This document shows positions 52,632-61,495 of a DNA stretch of 64,000 nt, one piece after another (the first letter of the stretch is position 1; each line of letters opens with the position of its first letter). This DNA comes from Rhodoferax sp. TS-BS-61-7 (GTDB taxonomy: Bacteria; Pseudomonadota; Gammaproteobacteria; Burkholderiales; Burkholderiaceae_C): NCBI RefSeq assembly GCF_002943465.1, contig NZ_PTQY01000001.1, positions 372,001 through 436,000 on the forward strand. Reading direction: 5' to 3'. The position numbers and the translations under genes are program-made. The notes below the pieces were generated by a model. That model made no database searches. It saw nothing but the letters and a program-made list of their open reading frames with translations, and was not told the DNA's origin.

Positions 52632-53400
52632 GACGTTAATACCGCTACCCGCGTTTTCAGACAACTATGTCTGGATGTTGCACGATGGACGAGAAGCACT
52701 GGTGGTGGACCCGGGAGACGCTGCGCCTGTATTGCAGGCCCTGCAGCGGGAAGGCGTTGAACTGCGCAGCATTCTAGTCACCCACCACCATGCCGACCAC
52801 ACGGGAGGCGTGGACATTCTGCGCAACACCACAGGTGCCCAGGTCTGGGGCCCCGCCCAGGAAACCATTCCAACGCCTTACCAGCCCCTGGTGCAGGGCC
52901 AGCAGGTCCACCGCCTGGGCTTGGCCTTTGAGGTGATGGACGTACCGGGCCACACCGCCGGCCATATTGCTTTCTACACCGCAGACATGGACGGCGCACC
53001 CCTGCTGTTTTGCGGCGACACCCTTTTCAGCGCGGGCTGCGGCCGCCTGTTTGAAGGCACGCCCGCCCAGATGGAGGATTCCCTGGACCGGCTAGCCGCC
53101 CTGCCCGCCACCACCCGGGTATGCTGCACCCATGAGTACACCCTGAGCAATCTGCGCTTCGCACTGGCCGTGGACCCGGACAACGCCGACTTGTTGGCCT
53201 ACCAGGCCCATTGCCAGGCACTGCGCGACCAAGATTTGCCCACCTTGCCGTCTTCGATAGACTTGGAGCGGCGCATCAACCCTTTTTTGCGCGCATCTGC
53301 GCCCCCCATCCTGGCTGCCCTGCGTCAATTTGACGCGCCCGGACTGGCCCGCGATGGAGCCTTTGCCACGCTGCGGCGTTGGAAGAACGATTACCGATGA
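52630..53400 (+). CDS. gloB: Hydroxyacylglutathione hydrolase (glyoxalase II)
   Basis: 256 residues. Hydrolyses S-lactoylglutathione in methylglyoxal detoxification. Metal-binding signature THHHADHTGG, later PGHTAGHIAFY and FCGDTLFSAGCGRLFEG. It starts [17 protein letters not shown], the usual beginning, so the start is firm. The start codon overlaps that of the divergent methyltransferase. Its stop overlaps the transglycosylase start (ATGA). Confidence 0.97.
   Translation: MTLIPLPAFSDNYVWMLHDGREALVVDPGDAAPVLQALQREGVELRSILVTHHHADHTGGVDILRNTTGAQVWGPAQETIPTPYQPLVQGQQVHRLGLAFEVMDVPGHTAGHIAFYTADMDGAPLLFCGDTLFSAGCGRLFEGTPAQMEDSLDRLAALPATTRVCCTHEYTLSNLRFALAVDPDNADLLAYQAHCQALRDQDLPTLPSSIDLERRINPFLRASAPPILAALRQFDAPGLARDGAFATLRRWKNDYR
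52636..52664 (-). promoter_or_regulatory. Promoter candidate for the methyltransferase, inside gloB
   Basis: On the minus strand TTGTCT, 17 bases, TATTAA. The -10 ends four bases before the ATG at 52631, so it predicts a leaderless or near-leaderless mRNA. Confidence 0.4.
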
Positions 53401-54998
53401 AATTTCTGAAAATCACCAGCCTGTTGGCCATGGCCCTGCTGACTGCTTGCGCCAGCACGCCACAACCCGTTAACAGCAGCGTTGAGGCGACCGGCACAAC
53501 AACCACAACCAGCAGCACAAGCCCCGCACCAGCAGACAACCTGAACCTGCAAACCAGCCGGGAGCTGCAACGCAAGGCGCCCGTGAAACCGAGCGCGCCA
53601 GAGCGCAGCACCAACACGGGCCCATTGAGCAATATTGACGCCCAGTCGCTGCCCTCGCGTACCGTGGTCGCCCTGGCCCCGCCAGCCGACCTGTGGGAAC
53701 GTATTCGCCGGGGCTACGGCATGCCCGACCTGGACACCGAGCTGGTGCGTGACCGGGAGCAGTGGTATAGCAGCCGCCCCGATTACATCTTCCGCATGAC
53801 GGAGCGCTCCAAAAAGTACCTGTTCCACATTGTTGAAGAATTGGAGTTGCGCGGCATGCCGACCGAACTGGCCTTGCTGCCGTTCATCGAGAGCGCCTTC
53901 AACCCCCAGGCGGTGTCGAGCGCCAAGGCGGCCGGCATGTGGCAGTTCATGCCCGCCACCGGCAAGTACTTCGAACTCAAACAAAACGCGTTCCGCGATG
54001 ATCGCCGCGACGTACTCGCCTCCACCCGTGCCGCACTGGACTACCTGCAAAAGCTGCACGGCATGTTTGGCAACTGGCATCTGGCCCTGGCGGCCTACAA
54101 CTGGGGGGAAGGCAGCGTGGGGCGCGCCATTGCCAAAAACAAACGCGCGGGCCAGGCCACTACCTACCAGGACCTGGGCATGCCTATGGAAACGCGGTTT
54201 TACGTGCCCAAGTTGCAAGCGGTCAAAAACATCGTCTCCAACCCGGCCCAGTTCAATTCCAAGTTACCCCTGATTGAAAACCACCCCTACTTCCAGACGG
54301 TCACCATCCAGCGCGACATTGACCTGACCCTGGCCGCCAAGCTGGCCGAAGTGGACCTGGCCGACTTCAAGGCTTTGAACCCGTCCATCAACCGCCCCGT
54401 CATCCTGGCCGCGGGCACACCACAAATCCTGCTGCCCTGGGACAACGCCGAAGTGTTTCAGTCCAACCTGGAGGCCTATGGCAGCAACCGCCTGGCCAGC
54501 TGGACCGCCTGGGTCGCCCCCACCACCCTGCGCCCGGCCGATGTGGCCAAGCGGGTAGGCATGTCCGAGAGCGAGCTGCGCAGCATCAACAACATCCCTG
54601 CCCGCGTCGTCATTCGTGCGGGCTCCACGCTGCTGGTGCCCCGTAGCGCACACATGGCCGATGTGACAGAAAAAGTGGCTGACAACGGCCAGCTCACGCT
54701 AGCCCCCGAAGTCGCCCTGCGCCGCTCCAACGTGCGGGCCACCAAGGGCGACAACGTGGCCAGCATCGCGCGCAAGTACAAGGTCAGTGCGGCCTCGGTG
54801 GCCGAATGGAACAAGGTCAGTGCCAGTGCCAGCTTCAAGGCTGGTCAGCAGGTGGTATTGTTCTTGCCGGCCAAGGCACGCAGCAAAACCAGCACCGCCA
54901 AAACCCGTGGCAAAACCACCATTGCCAAAGCGCCCGCCAAAGGCAAAACCGTGGCAGCCAAACCGCGCAGCACGGCCACCAAAGTGGCCAAAAAGTAA
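53397..54998 (+). CDS. mltD: Membrane-bound lytic murein transglycosylase D-like
   Basis: 533 residues. A lipoprotein signal MKFLKITSLLAMALLTAC gives Cys18 as the lipid site. The SLT domain has catalytic Glu165 in LPFIESAFNPQAVSSAKAAG and then MWQFMPATGKYF. Two LysM-like repeats lie near residues 370-415 and 440-490 (KGDNVASIARKYKVSAASVA). The last 50 residues are Lys/Ala/Thr-rich. The start overlaps the gloB stop by four bases. It would cleave peptidoglycan in the periplasm. Confidence 0.95.
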   Translation: MKFLKITSLLAMALLTACASTPQPVNSSVEATGTTTTTSSTSPAPADNLNLQTSRELQRKAPVKPSAPERSTNTGPLSNIDAQSLPSRTVVALAPPADLWERIRRGYGMPDLDTELVRDREQWYSSRPDYIFRMTERSKKYLFHIVEELELRGMPTELALLPFIESAFNPQAVSSAKAAGMWQFMPATGKYFELKQNAFRDDRRDVLASTRAALDYLQKLHGMFGNWHLALAAYNWGEGSVGRAIAKNKRAGQATTYQDLGMPMETRFYVPKLQAVKNIVSNPAQFNSKLPLIENHPYFQTVTIQRDIDLTLAAKLAEVDLADFKALNPSINRPVILAAGTPQILLPWDNAEVFQSNLEAYGSNRLASWTAWVAPTTLRPADVAKRVGMSESELRSINNIPARVVIRAGSTLLVPRSAHMADVTEKVADNGQLTLAPEVALRRSNVRATKGDNVASIARKYKVSAASVAEWNKVSASASFKAGQQVVLFLPAKARSKTSTAKTRGKTTIAKAPAKGKTVAAKPRSTATKVAKK

Positions 54999-55030
54999 GC
55001 CGACGCGCGCCGCGTACGCTCAGGCGCAGC

Positions 55031-55055
55031 CAGGCCGGCCGGCCGAGCCGGCCTG
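55031..55055. terminator. GC-rich hairpin between convergent mltD and MAPEG genes
   Basis: CAGGCCGGC, seven bases, GCCGGCCTG directly before the MAPEG stop. It lacks a T tract on either strand, so termination is a guess. Confidence 0.45.
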
Positions 55056-55469
55056 TTAGCGGTAGCCGACCAACAAGATGGCGATATTGCTGGCCAGGCC
55101 CAGGCTCCAGACAACGGAGCGGGCCGTGCCCAAACCGGCCACATACATCATGATGTAGAGCATGCGCAGCACGATGAACAGGAAGGCCAGAATGTCCAGC
55201 CGTGCCTGGTGCGCGCCAAGCTGGTGGGCAATGATGACCGCACCAATAAAAAACGGCAGCGCCTCAAAACTGTTGGCCTGCGCCCCGTTGGCGCGGGCAC
55301 GCCAGTCGGTCTGGCGCGCCAGCCATTCGCGCGGATTCACATTGTCGTAACCGCCCTCGCGGCGCGGCACATTGACGCGGCCCCACTTGGCCAGTCCGGC
55401 ACAGGCAATAGGCAACAACGCGGCAATCAGCACGCACCAATAAGCAACAGTGAAATGGGGGTATTGCAT
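55056..55469 (-). CDS. MAPEG family membrane protein
   Basis: 137 residues with four hydrophobic segments. MAPEG-type features are REWLARQTDWRARANGAQAN, then SFEALPFFIGAVIIA and a C-terminal IVLRMLYIMMYVAG region. The family includes glutathione-linked membrane enzymes; activity here is unknown. Start at 55469 chosen to begin directly before the first span. It follows recR by 45 bases. Confidence 0.88.
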   Translation of the reverse strand: MQYPHFTVAYWCVLIAALLPIACAGLAKWGRVNVPRREGGYDNVNPREWLARQTDWRARANGAQANSFEALPFFIGAVIIAHQLGAHQARLDILAFLFIVLRMLYIMMYVAGLGTARSVVWSLGLASNIAILLVGYR

Positions 55470-55514
55470 GAACAAATTACTTTCAAAAATCAGCCCGGAC
55501 CGGCGCAGCACACG

Positions 55515-56105
55515 TTAGCGGCGGTCGACCAGGGCATGGGCAATCGTGCCCAGATCCACATACTCCAGCTCGCTGCCCACGGGCACACCGCGCGCCAGGC
55601 GCGTAGGCTTGAGCCCCCGCGCCTTGAGCCCTTCAGCAATCACATAGGCGGTAGCCTCGCCTTCGGCCGTGAAGTTGGTGGCCAGAATCACTTCCTGCAC
55701 CAGACCATCACAGGCACGCTCAAACAACTTCTTCAAACCCAGGTCGTGCGGCCCCACGCCGTCCAGCGGACTGAGCTTGCCCATGAGCACGAAGTACAGG
55801 CCCTTGTAAGCGCCCGTGCGCTCCATGGCGGCCTGGTCGGCTGGGGTCTCCACCACACACAGCTGGCTGTGGTCGCGCCGCGGGTCCAGGCAGGAAGCAC
55901 ATACCGCCTGCTCGGTGAAGGTGTGGCAGCGTTCGCAGTGGTGCACCTGGGTGCTGGCTTGTTGCAAGGCCTGTGCCAGCAGCTGGGCACCGGGACGGTC
56001 ATGCTGCAGCAGGTGGAAAGCCATGCGCTGGGCCGACTTCACCCCCACGCCCGGCAGGCGTTTGAGCGCCTGGACCAGGGCGTCTAAGGCGTTGGTATCG
56101 GACAC
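55515..56105 (-). CDS. recR: Recombination mediator RecR
   Basis: 196 residues, GTG start. Helix-hairpin-helix [19 protein letters not shown], the four-cysteine zinc motif in [20 protein letters not shown] and the Toprim domain ([20 protein letters not shown]) are all present. It works with RecF and RecO at single-strand gaps. It follows ybaB by 25 bases, the usual dnaX-ybaB-recR order. Confidence 0.98.
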   Translation of the reverse strand: MSDTNALDALVQALKRLPGVGVKSAQRMAFHLLQHDRPGAQLLAQALQQASTQVHHCERCHTFTEQAVCASCLDPRRDHSQLCVVETPADQAAMERTGAYKGLYFVLMGKLSPLDGVGPHDLGLKKLFERACDGLVQEVILATNFTAEGEATAYVIAEGLKARGLKPTRLARGVPVGSELEYVDLGTIAHALVDRR

Positions 56106-56130
56106 AGGGTACGAAGCAGCGTGGCGGCGT

Positions 56131-56463
56131 TCAGAACGGAAACTTCATGCCACCGGGCAAACCTGGCATGCCGGCGGTGAGCTTGCCCATTTTTTCGGTC
56201 GAAGTCTCTTCAGCCTTGCGCACGGCGGCGTTGAAGGCGGCGGCCACCAGGTCCTCCAACATGTCCTTGTCATCGGCCAGCAGGCTGGGGTCGATGGTGA
56301 TACGTTTGACATCATGTTTGCAGGTCATGGTGACTTTCACCAGCCCGGCGCCGGACTCGCCCGTCACCTCGATATTGCCCAGCTCGTCCTGGGCTTTTTT
56401 CATGTTGTCCTGCATCGCCTGGGCTTGTTTCATCAGGCCTGCGAGTTGTCCTTTGTTGAACAT
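56131..56463 (-). CDS. ybaB: YbaB/EbfC nucleoid-associated protein
   Basis: 110 residues. Small DNA-binding dimer. It begins [20 protein letters not shown] and has the family's middle, [20 protein letters not shown]. Conserved neighbour of dnaX and recR. Downstream of dnaX by 39 bases. Confidence 0.97.
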   Translation of the reverse strand: MFNKGQLAGLMKQAQAMQDNMKKAQDELGNIEVTGESGAGLVKVTMTCKHDVKRITIDPSLLADDKDMLEDLVAAAFNAAVRKAEETSTEKMGKLTAGMPGLPGGMKFPF

Positions 56464-56502
56464 GGATGTCCTTGAGTGAGAAAGAGAAAAAAGGGGCCAG
56501 CC

Positions 56503-58461
56503 CTAAAGGGGCCGGATGGAACCGGGCACGATTTTCGCGCCAAAGTGTTGCACCATGGATTGCACAAACGGGTGGTCGGAGATTATCTTCTCGGCCGCCA
56601 GCTGCTTCTCGGCGGATGCGGCTGCGTTGCGCCGACCCGGGCTGTCAGTCACCCGCCCCACCTCGACCGCCAGCTTGACCGGGAAACCTGCCGCGGCCAG
56701 TGCCGCAGTCAGCCGGTCCCGTGTCGCGGGCTGGTTCAGCGATTCACGCTCCAACCGCAGCAGCCACTGGTCGGTGTCGCGCGCAATCAGCTGCGACTGC
56801 AAGGCCAGTTCACGCACCATGGCGGTAATCGCCTCGGACTGGATCAACTGCTGCACCGTGGCGTGCCAGAAGTCGCCCTCTTCGGTGGGCAATAACACTT
56901 GTGGTGCTTGTGTGGCCACTGCATCTGATCGGCTTTCGGCCTGGGTCCGCACCGGAACTGCTACAACTTTAGTAGCTGCTTGCGCAGATACGACGGGGGC
57001 TAGAGGCCTATTTTCATCTTCATACAGGTCGGCGGGCTCTTCGTCCTCGTCCGGGCCACTGTCGCGCACCGTCAACACTTGACCGGGGGGAATGTCTGCC
57101 GGTTCCTGCACCGCAACGGTGGGGTCAGGCGCTGCGGGTGCGTCCTCCCAAGGCTGCACCACCGGGGCGCGCACCACGGCGGGGGCTGGAACAGGCGCAG
57201 CAGGCACGGGGGCCACAACCGGTGCAGGGGCGGCGACAACAGGACGGGCCACAGGCACCGGCGCGGCAGCAGCCACGGGAGCCACTGGGGGTGGCGTGCG
57301 AACCGGCGCTGGGGCGTCAGTTAGAGTTTTTTTTTCAGCCAGTGGCGCTGCGCCGGTCTGGGGCTTGAAGGCCAGCAGGCGCAGCAACACCATGGTCAAC
57401 GCCGCGTATTCGTCGGGCGCCAGGCCCAGGTCGGCACGGCCATGCAGGCAGATGCTGTAGAGCAGCTGGGTTTCATCGGCAGGCAGCAGGCCAGCTAGGC
57501 GGGCGGTGTCTGCCGCTTCGGGGTCACTATCGTCGGCAGCGGCCGCAGCACCCATGGCCTGCAGCACCGCCATGCGCTGCAGCACAGTGGACATTTCTTC
57601 GAGGGTGGAGGCCGCGCTCAGGCCGTTGTGGCGCAGGGCTTCGGAGGTTTCCACCACAGTCTTGCCGTCGCCCAGCGCCAGCGCCTCAATCAGGCGGAAC
57701 ACGTACGAGCGGTCCACACTGCCCAGCATTTGGCGCACCGTGGCCTCCTGCAACTGGCCGGAGCCAAAAGCAATCGCCTGGTCCGTCAGGCTCAGCGCGT
57801 CGCGCATGGAGCCGCGGGCCGCACGGGCCAAGAGGCGCAGGGCCTGCACCTCAGAGCTGACCTGCTCCACTTCCAGTACCTTGGTCAGGTGTTCGCGAAT
57901 CGTTTCGGGCGCCATGGGCCGCAGGTTGAACTGCAGGCAGCGAGAGAGCACCGTCACAGGCACTTTTTGCGGGTCGGTGGTGGCCAGCACAAATTTCAAA
58001 TACTCGGGCGGCTCTTCCAGCGTCTTCAGCATGGCGTTGAACGCCGTGTTGGTGAGCATGTGCACTTCGTCGATCATGAAGACTTTGAAGCGCCCTTGCA
58101 CCGGCTTGTAGACCGCCTGCTCCAACAGGGCCTGCACTTCGTCCACGCCGCGGTTGCTGGCAGCGTCCAGCTCGGTGTAATCGACAAACCGACCGCTATC
58201 AATATCAGAGCATGCCTGGCAGACACCGCAAGGGGTAGCGGTGATTCCTCCATTGCCATCGACACCCTGGCAGTTGAGCGACTTGGCCAGAATGCGCGAC
58301 ACGGTGGTCTTGCCCACGCCACGCGTGCCGGTGAAGAGGTAGGCGTGGTGCAGGCGCTGGGTGGTCAGCGCGTTGGTGAGAGCTTGCACCACATGGTCCT
58401 GCCCCACCATTTCGGTGAAGTTGCGCGGACGGTATTTGCGGGCGAGCACGAGGTAAGACAT
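56503..58461 (-). CDS. dnaX: DNA polymerase III subunits gamma and tau
   Basis: 652 residues as tau. Clamp-loader ATPase: Walker A GTRGVGKTTVS, zinc cysteines in NCQG and TPCGVCQACSD, and MIDEVHMLTNTAFNAMLKT. After domain III (about residue 370) comes a long Ala/Pro/Val-rich linker, then the C-terminal domains that bind polymerase and helicase. A run of nine A at codons 376-379 has stop codons just after it in both other frames, so a short gamma of about 380 residues is likely. Residues about 483 to 501 are encoded by a dispersed repeat inside the linker. Confidence 0.97.
   Translation of the reverse strand: MSYLVLARKYRPRNFTEMVGQDHVVQALTNALTTQRLHHAYLFTGTRGVGKTTVSRILAKSLNCQGVDGNGGITATPCGVCQACSDIDSGRFVDYTELDAASNRGVDEVQALLEQAVYKPVQGRFKVFMIDEVHMLTNTAFNAMLKTLEEPPEYLKFVLATTDPQKVPVTVLSRCLQFNLRPMAPETIREHLTKVLEVEQVSSEVQALRLLARAARGSMRDALSLTDQAIAFGSGQLQEATVRQMLGSVDRSYVFRLIEALALGDGKTVVETSEALRHNGLSAASTLEEMSTVLQRMAVLQAMGAAAAADDSDPEAADTARLAGLLPADETQLLYSICLHGRADLGLAPDEYAALTMVLLRLLAFKPQTGAAPLAEKKTLTDAPAPVRTPPPVAPVAAAAPVPVARPVVAAPAPVVAPVPAAPVPAPAVVRAPVVQPWEDAPAAPDPTVAVQEPADIPPGQVLTVRDSGPDEDEEPADLYEDENRPLAPVVSAQAATKVVAVPVRTQAESRSDAVATQAPQVLLPTEEGDFWHATVQQLIQSEAITAMVRELALQSQLIARDTDQWLLRLERESLNQPATRDRLTAALAAAGFPVKLAVEVGRVTDSPGRRNAAASAEKQLAAEKIISDHPFVQSMVQHFGAKIVPGSIRPL
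56960..57014 (+). repeat. Dispersed element, copy 9 (inside dnaX linker)
   Basis: GCTACAACTTTAGTAGC, TGCTTGCGCAGATACGAC, then GGGGGCTAGAGGCCTATTTT. A well-kept copy antisense to dnaX. Read by dnaX as NRPLAPVVSAQAATKVVA, the same frame as copies 1 and 2. Confidence 0.9.
57317..57336 (-). other. Slippage / frameshift site in dnaX
   Basis: The minus strand reads GAA, nine A bases in total, then CTCTAACTGAC. In frame 0 tau continues. One extra A, or a -1 shift, gives a TGA stop three codons on (57319-57317). One A fewer, or a +1 shift, gives a TAA stop (57323-57321). Products would be 381 and 379 residues. Confidence 0.75.
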
Positions 58462-58536
58462 GCTCCGATTCTAGTGCGCCGCCCCTGCCAGTCTCAGTTA
58501 GACTGGAAGCCCACAAAGACCACTACCCACACCAAC

Positions 58537-59592
58537 GTGCCCACTTTGTTGAGAAGCTGCTTTTTATGGCTGTCTTTTTTGCTGGCGGCTTGCCTGTGGA
58601 GCAGCGCAGTACAGGCCGGCGGTACCTTGCGGGTACTGGCTTGGGCGGGTTATGCCGACCCTGACATCGTCAAAACCTTCGAGCAACGCACCGGAGCCAA
58701 GGTCGAGGTCAGCTATATCGACACAGACGAGGCCCTGTGGGCGCGTATCTCCAAAAACCAGGCCGGCGACTTCGATGTCTTCGCCGTGAATACGGCCGAA
58801 CTGCAGCGCTACATCCAGACAGCGCTGGTCGTCCCCATCAATCTGCGCGCCATCACCAACACCCAGCGCCAGCTGCCGCGCTTCCAGGCACTGGCCAAGA
58901 TTCCCGGCATCGTGCATGGCGAGAAGGTGTTTGCCATCCCCTACACCTACGCCGAAATGGGCTTGATCTATGACCGCAAGCAGATCAAAACACCACCCAC
59001 CTCCCTCAAGGCGCTGTGGGATCCGCGTTACCAAGGCAAGGTCTTGCTCTACAACGGAGGCTCCCACAGCTTCTCTCTGGCTGCACAGGCCCTGGGCAGC
59101 ACAACCCCGTTTGCACTGCCGACCGCGCAGTGGGAAGGCGCGGTAGAACAACTGATTGCGCTCAGGCGCAATGCCCTGACCTTCTACACCCAGCTGGACG
59201 ACTCGGTGCACTGGTTCCAGAGCCGCAAGGCCGCTTTGCTGTTTGCCAACTATGGCTCCCAACAATTCAAGCAGCTCCAGGCCGCAGGCCTGGATGTGGG
59301 CTACGCCATCCCCAAGGAGGGGGCGCTGGCCTGGCTGGACTGCTGGGTCATCACCCGCAGCGCCAAAAACCTGGCGCTGGCCGAAGCCTGGATCAACTAC
59401 ACGCTGGAAGACGGCCCCGGCAAGGTGCTGCTGGACCGCCAGGGCCTGGCCAACACCACCGCCCCCTCGCCCTACCTGAGGCCGGAGGACAAACTGATTT
59501 GGCTGGAGCCAGTGGAAAACGTGGAACGCAGAAACCAGCTGTGGAACCGTATTGTGTCTGGCGACCGCGCCAGCAAGGTGCTGGCGCCATGA
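58537..59592 (+). CDS. PotD/NspS-like periplasmic polyamine-type binding protein
   Basis: 351 residues from a GTG start. A signal peptide (CFLWLSFLLAACLWSSAVQA) is followed by GGTLRVLAWAGYADPDIVKT, the beginning of PotD/PotF-type proteins, and IPYTYAEMGLIYDRKQI. The start is uncertain (TTG at 58546 is also possible). No ABC transporter genes are near. The stop overlaps the start of a diguanylate cyclase gene (ATGA), so the protein may be its periplasmic input, like NspS for MbaA of Vibrio cholerae. Ligand unknown; polyamine is an inference from family. Confidence 0.87.
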   Translation: MPTLLRSCFLWLSFLLAACLWSSAVQAGGTLRVLAWAGYADPDIVKTFEQRTGAKVEVSYIDTDEALWARISKNQAGDFDVFAVNTAELQRYIQTALVVPINLRAITNTQRQLPRFQALAKIPGIVHGEKVFAIPYTYAEMGLIYDRKQIKTPPTSLKALWDPRYQGKVLLYNGGSHSFSLAAQALGSTTPFALPTAQWEGAVEQLIALRRNALTFYTQLDDSVHWFQSRKAALLFANYGSQQFKQLQAAGLDVGYAIPKEGALAWLDCWVITRSAKNLALAEAWINYTLEDGPGKVLLDRQGLANTTAPSPYLRPEDKLIWLEPVENVERRNQLWNRIVSGDRASKVLAP

Positions 59593-61319
59593 AGTTCGGC
59601 ATCAGCGCCCGGCTGACCCTGGTGCTGGCCCTGGTGGGCTTGCTGGTGGCGGGTTTTACCGGGTTTTACGCCTTCCATGTCAGCCGCAGCCTGCTGGTCC
59701 AGTCCTCGCAAAACGAGCTGTTGCTGTCCACCCAGGTACTGGCGCGCCGCATTGCGCTCACGCGCCAGGAGGTCTCGCGCAACCTCATGGTGCTGGCGTC
59801 CCACCCGGCGGCCCAGGCCTCTCTGCAGCCCAGGTCACCCAGTGCCCAGGCGCAAATGGCAACGCTGTTCAAGGTGCTGATGGAGGCCAACCCGGCCTAC
59901 CTGCAGATCCGCCTGATCAGCGCGCAAGACCACGGCATGGAACGGGTGCGCGTGGACCGTGACAGCGGCACCCTGCAGGAGGTGACCGGTGAGGATTTAC
60001 AGGAAAAAGGCCACTTTGCCTATGTGTCCGAAACCCTCAAGCTGGCCTACGGCGAGACCTACCTGTCGCCCATCGCCATCAACCATGAGCAGGGCTCCCA
60101 CGCGAGCCTGGACCGCCCCACCCTGCAACTGGCCACCCCGGTGAGTGACCCCCACGGCCTGGCCCTGGGCTTGTTGGTCATCAACCTGGACCTGGACGGC
60201 ATGTTTGCCCTGCTCTCGGCCGACCTGCCCAAAGATTTTTCGCTCTACCTGTCCAATCACCGCGGCGACTACCTGATCCACCCCGACAGCAGCAAAACCT
60301 TCGGATTTGACAAGGGACGCCGGGTGCTGGTGCAAGACGAATTTCCGCAAACCGAGGCCTTGCTGCGCCAGAACACCGAATACATCCTGCTGCAGGCTGA
60401 TCAGGGCCTGCATGCCTTTTCGCCCCTGCTGGCCGCGTTCATTGGCCGCCCGGTGCTGGTTAGGGGCGAAGAGAACCACCTGATCTTGGGACTGGCCCGC
60501 CCGCTGGAGGGGGTGCTGCAGCAAACCGACCAGCTCGGACGCACCATTGTGCAAATCGTCATTCTGGTGAGCCTGGCCTGCGCCTTGCTGGCCGTGCTGG
60601 TCGCGCGTGCGCTCACACGCCCCATCAACAGCATGATTGCGGCGGTGCACCGCTTCTCCAACGACAACAAAGCCTTGCCCCTGCCGGTGGAACGCAGCGA
60701 CGAAATCGGCACGCTGGCGCGCAGCTTTGCCCGCATGCAGGGCCAGATTCGCAAGCAAATGGACGACCTGCACGACAGCCGCGAAGAGCTCGAACACCTG
60801 GCCCAACACGACATGCTGACGGAGCTGCCCAATCGGCGCATGTTCATGGATCGGCTGGCGCAGGCCATTGCCCGGGCCGAGCGTACGGAAGAAGGTTTTG
60901 CCCTGCTGTTCATCGACGTAGACAACTTCAAAAACTTCAACGACAGCCTGGGCCACGCCGCTGGCGACGCCGTGCTCAAGACCGTGGCGCAGCGCTTGGC
61001 CAGCAACACCCGCAAGGTGGACACCGTGGCCCGCCTGGGTGGCGACGAATTTGTGGTGATGATCGACAACTTCTCGGAACGCAACCTGATCAGCGCATTC
61101 ACCGAAAAATTGCTGGCCGCCCTCAAAGCGCCCATGGACTTTGAGGGCCACACCCTGTGTGTGGAATTCAGTGTCGGCATCAGCCAGTTCCCTGACGACG
61201 GCCACACCGCCGAAGAGGTGATCAACAACGCCGACCGGGCCATGTACCGCACCAAGGCCGGTGGCCGCAATGGCTACCGCTTCACGTCGGATGCCAACAC
61301 CCAGCCCAACCTGCTCTGA
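59589..61319 (+). CDS. Membrane diguanylate cyclase with periplasmic sensor and HAMP
   Basis: 576 residues. First span near 8-30, a periplasmic sensor (about 31-315; SETLKLAYGETYLSPIAINH is typical of Cache-type domains), second span, HAMP (TRPINSMIAAVHRFSNDN), a short coil and a GGDEF domain. The active-site GGDEF is at 484-488 and the inhibitory RxxD (RKVD) stands five residues before it. There is no EAL domain. It would make cyclic di-GMP in response to the adjacent binding protein. Start is fixed by the four-base overlap. Confidence 0.95.
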   Translation: MKFGISARLTLVLALVGLLVAGFTGFYAFHVSRSLLVQSSQNELLLSTQVLARRIALTRQEVSRNLMVLASHPAAQASLQPRSPSAQAQMATLFKVLMEANPAYLQIRLISAQDHGMERVRVDRDSGTLQEVTGEDLQEKGHFAYVSETLKLAYGETYLSPIAINHEQGSHASLDRPTLQLATPVSDPHGLALGLLVINLDLDGMFALLSADLPKDFSLYLSNHRGDYLIHPDSSKTFGFDKGRRVLVQDEFPQTEALLRQNTEYILLQADQGLHAFSPLLAAFIGRPVLVRGEENHLILGLARPLEGVLQQTDQLGRTIVQIVILVSLACALLAVLVARALTRPINSMIAAVHRFSNDNKALPLPVERSDEIGTLARSFARMQGQIRKQMDDLHDSREELEHLAQHDMLTELPNRRMFMDRLAQAIARAERTEEGFALLFIDVDNFKNFNDSLGHAAGDAVLKTVAQRLASNTRKVDTVARLGGDEFVVMIDNFSERNLISAFTEKLLAALKAPMDFEGHTLCVEFSVGISQFPDDGHTAEEVINNADRAMYRTKAGGRNGYRFTSDANTQPNLL

Positions 61320-61347
61320 GGCGGTCCGAAACCACCCGCGCTTTGGG

Positions 61348-61353
61348 TACAAT
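61348..61353 (+). promoter_or_regulatory. -10 element of the SRP RNA gene
   Basis: TACAAT ends six bases before the predicted RNA start at about 61359. No convincing -35 is seen. Confidence 0.5.
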
Positions 61354-61358
61354 GCAGG

Positions 61359-61454
61359 CTGACGGGCCTTCCCGCATGGTGAAGCGGCCAACCGGGTCAG
61401 GTGGGGAACCAAGCAGCCCTAACTGTGGAGCCAGTGCCGGGGTCAGGCTCGTCA
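61359..61454 (+). ncRNA. ffs: Signal recognition particle RNA, small bacterial type (4.5S)
   Basis: About 96 bases. The ends TGACGGGCCT and AGGCTCGTCA pair. The conserved core is present: GGGTCAGGTGGGGAACC, then AAGCAGCCCTAACTGTGG and AGTGCCGGGGTCAGGC. It binds Ffh and guides proteins to the membrane. In this genome it lies between two diguanylate cyclase genes, 2.9 kb from dnaX and on the opposite strand. Confidence 0.93.
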
Positions 61455-61495
61455 ACCCCCATTCCATCCCTTGCCACCCCTGAGGATTTCCGGGA

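Noticed and set aside
57628..58536. Upstream extension of the PotD-like protein frame by about 300 codons.
   Set aside because: The extension lies antisense to dnaX and the signal peptide begins only after 58537, so the earlier codons are not part of the gene.
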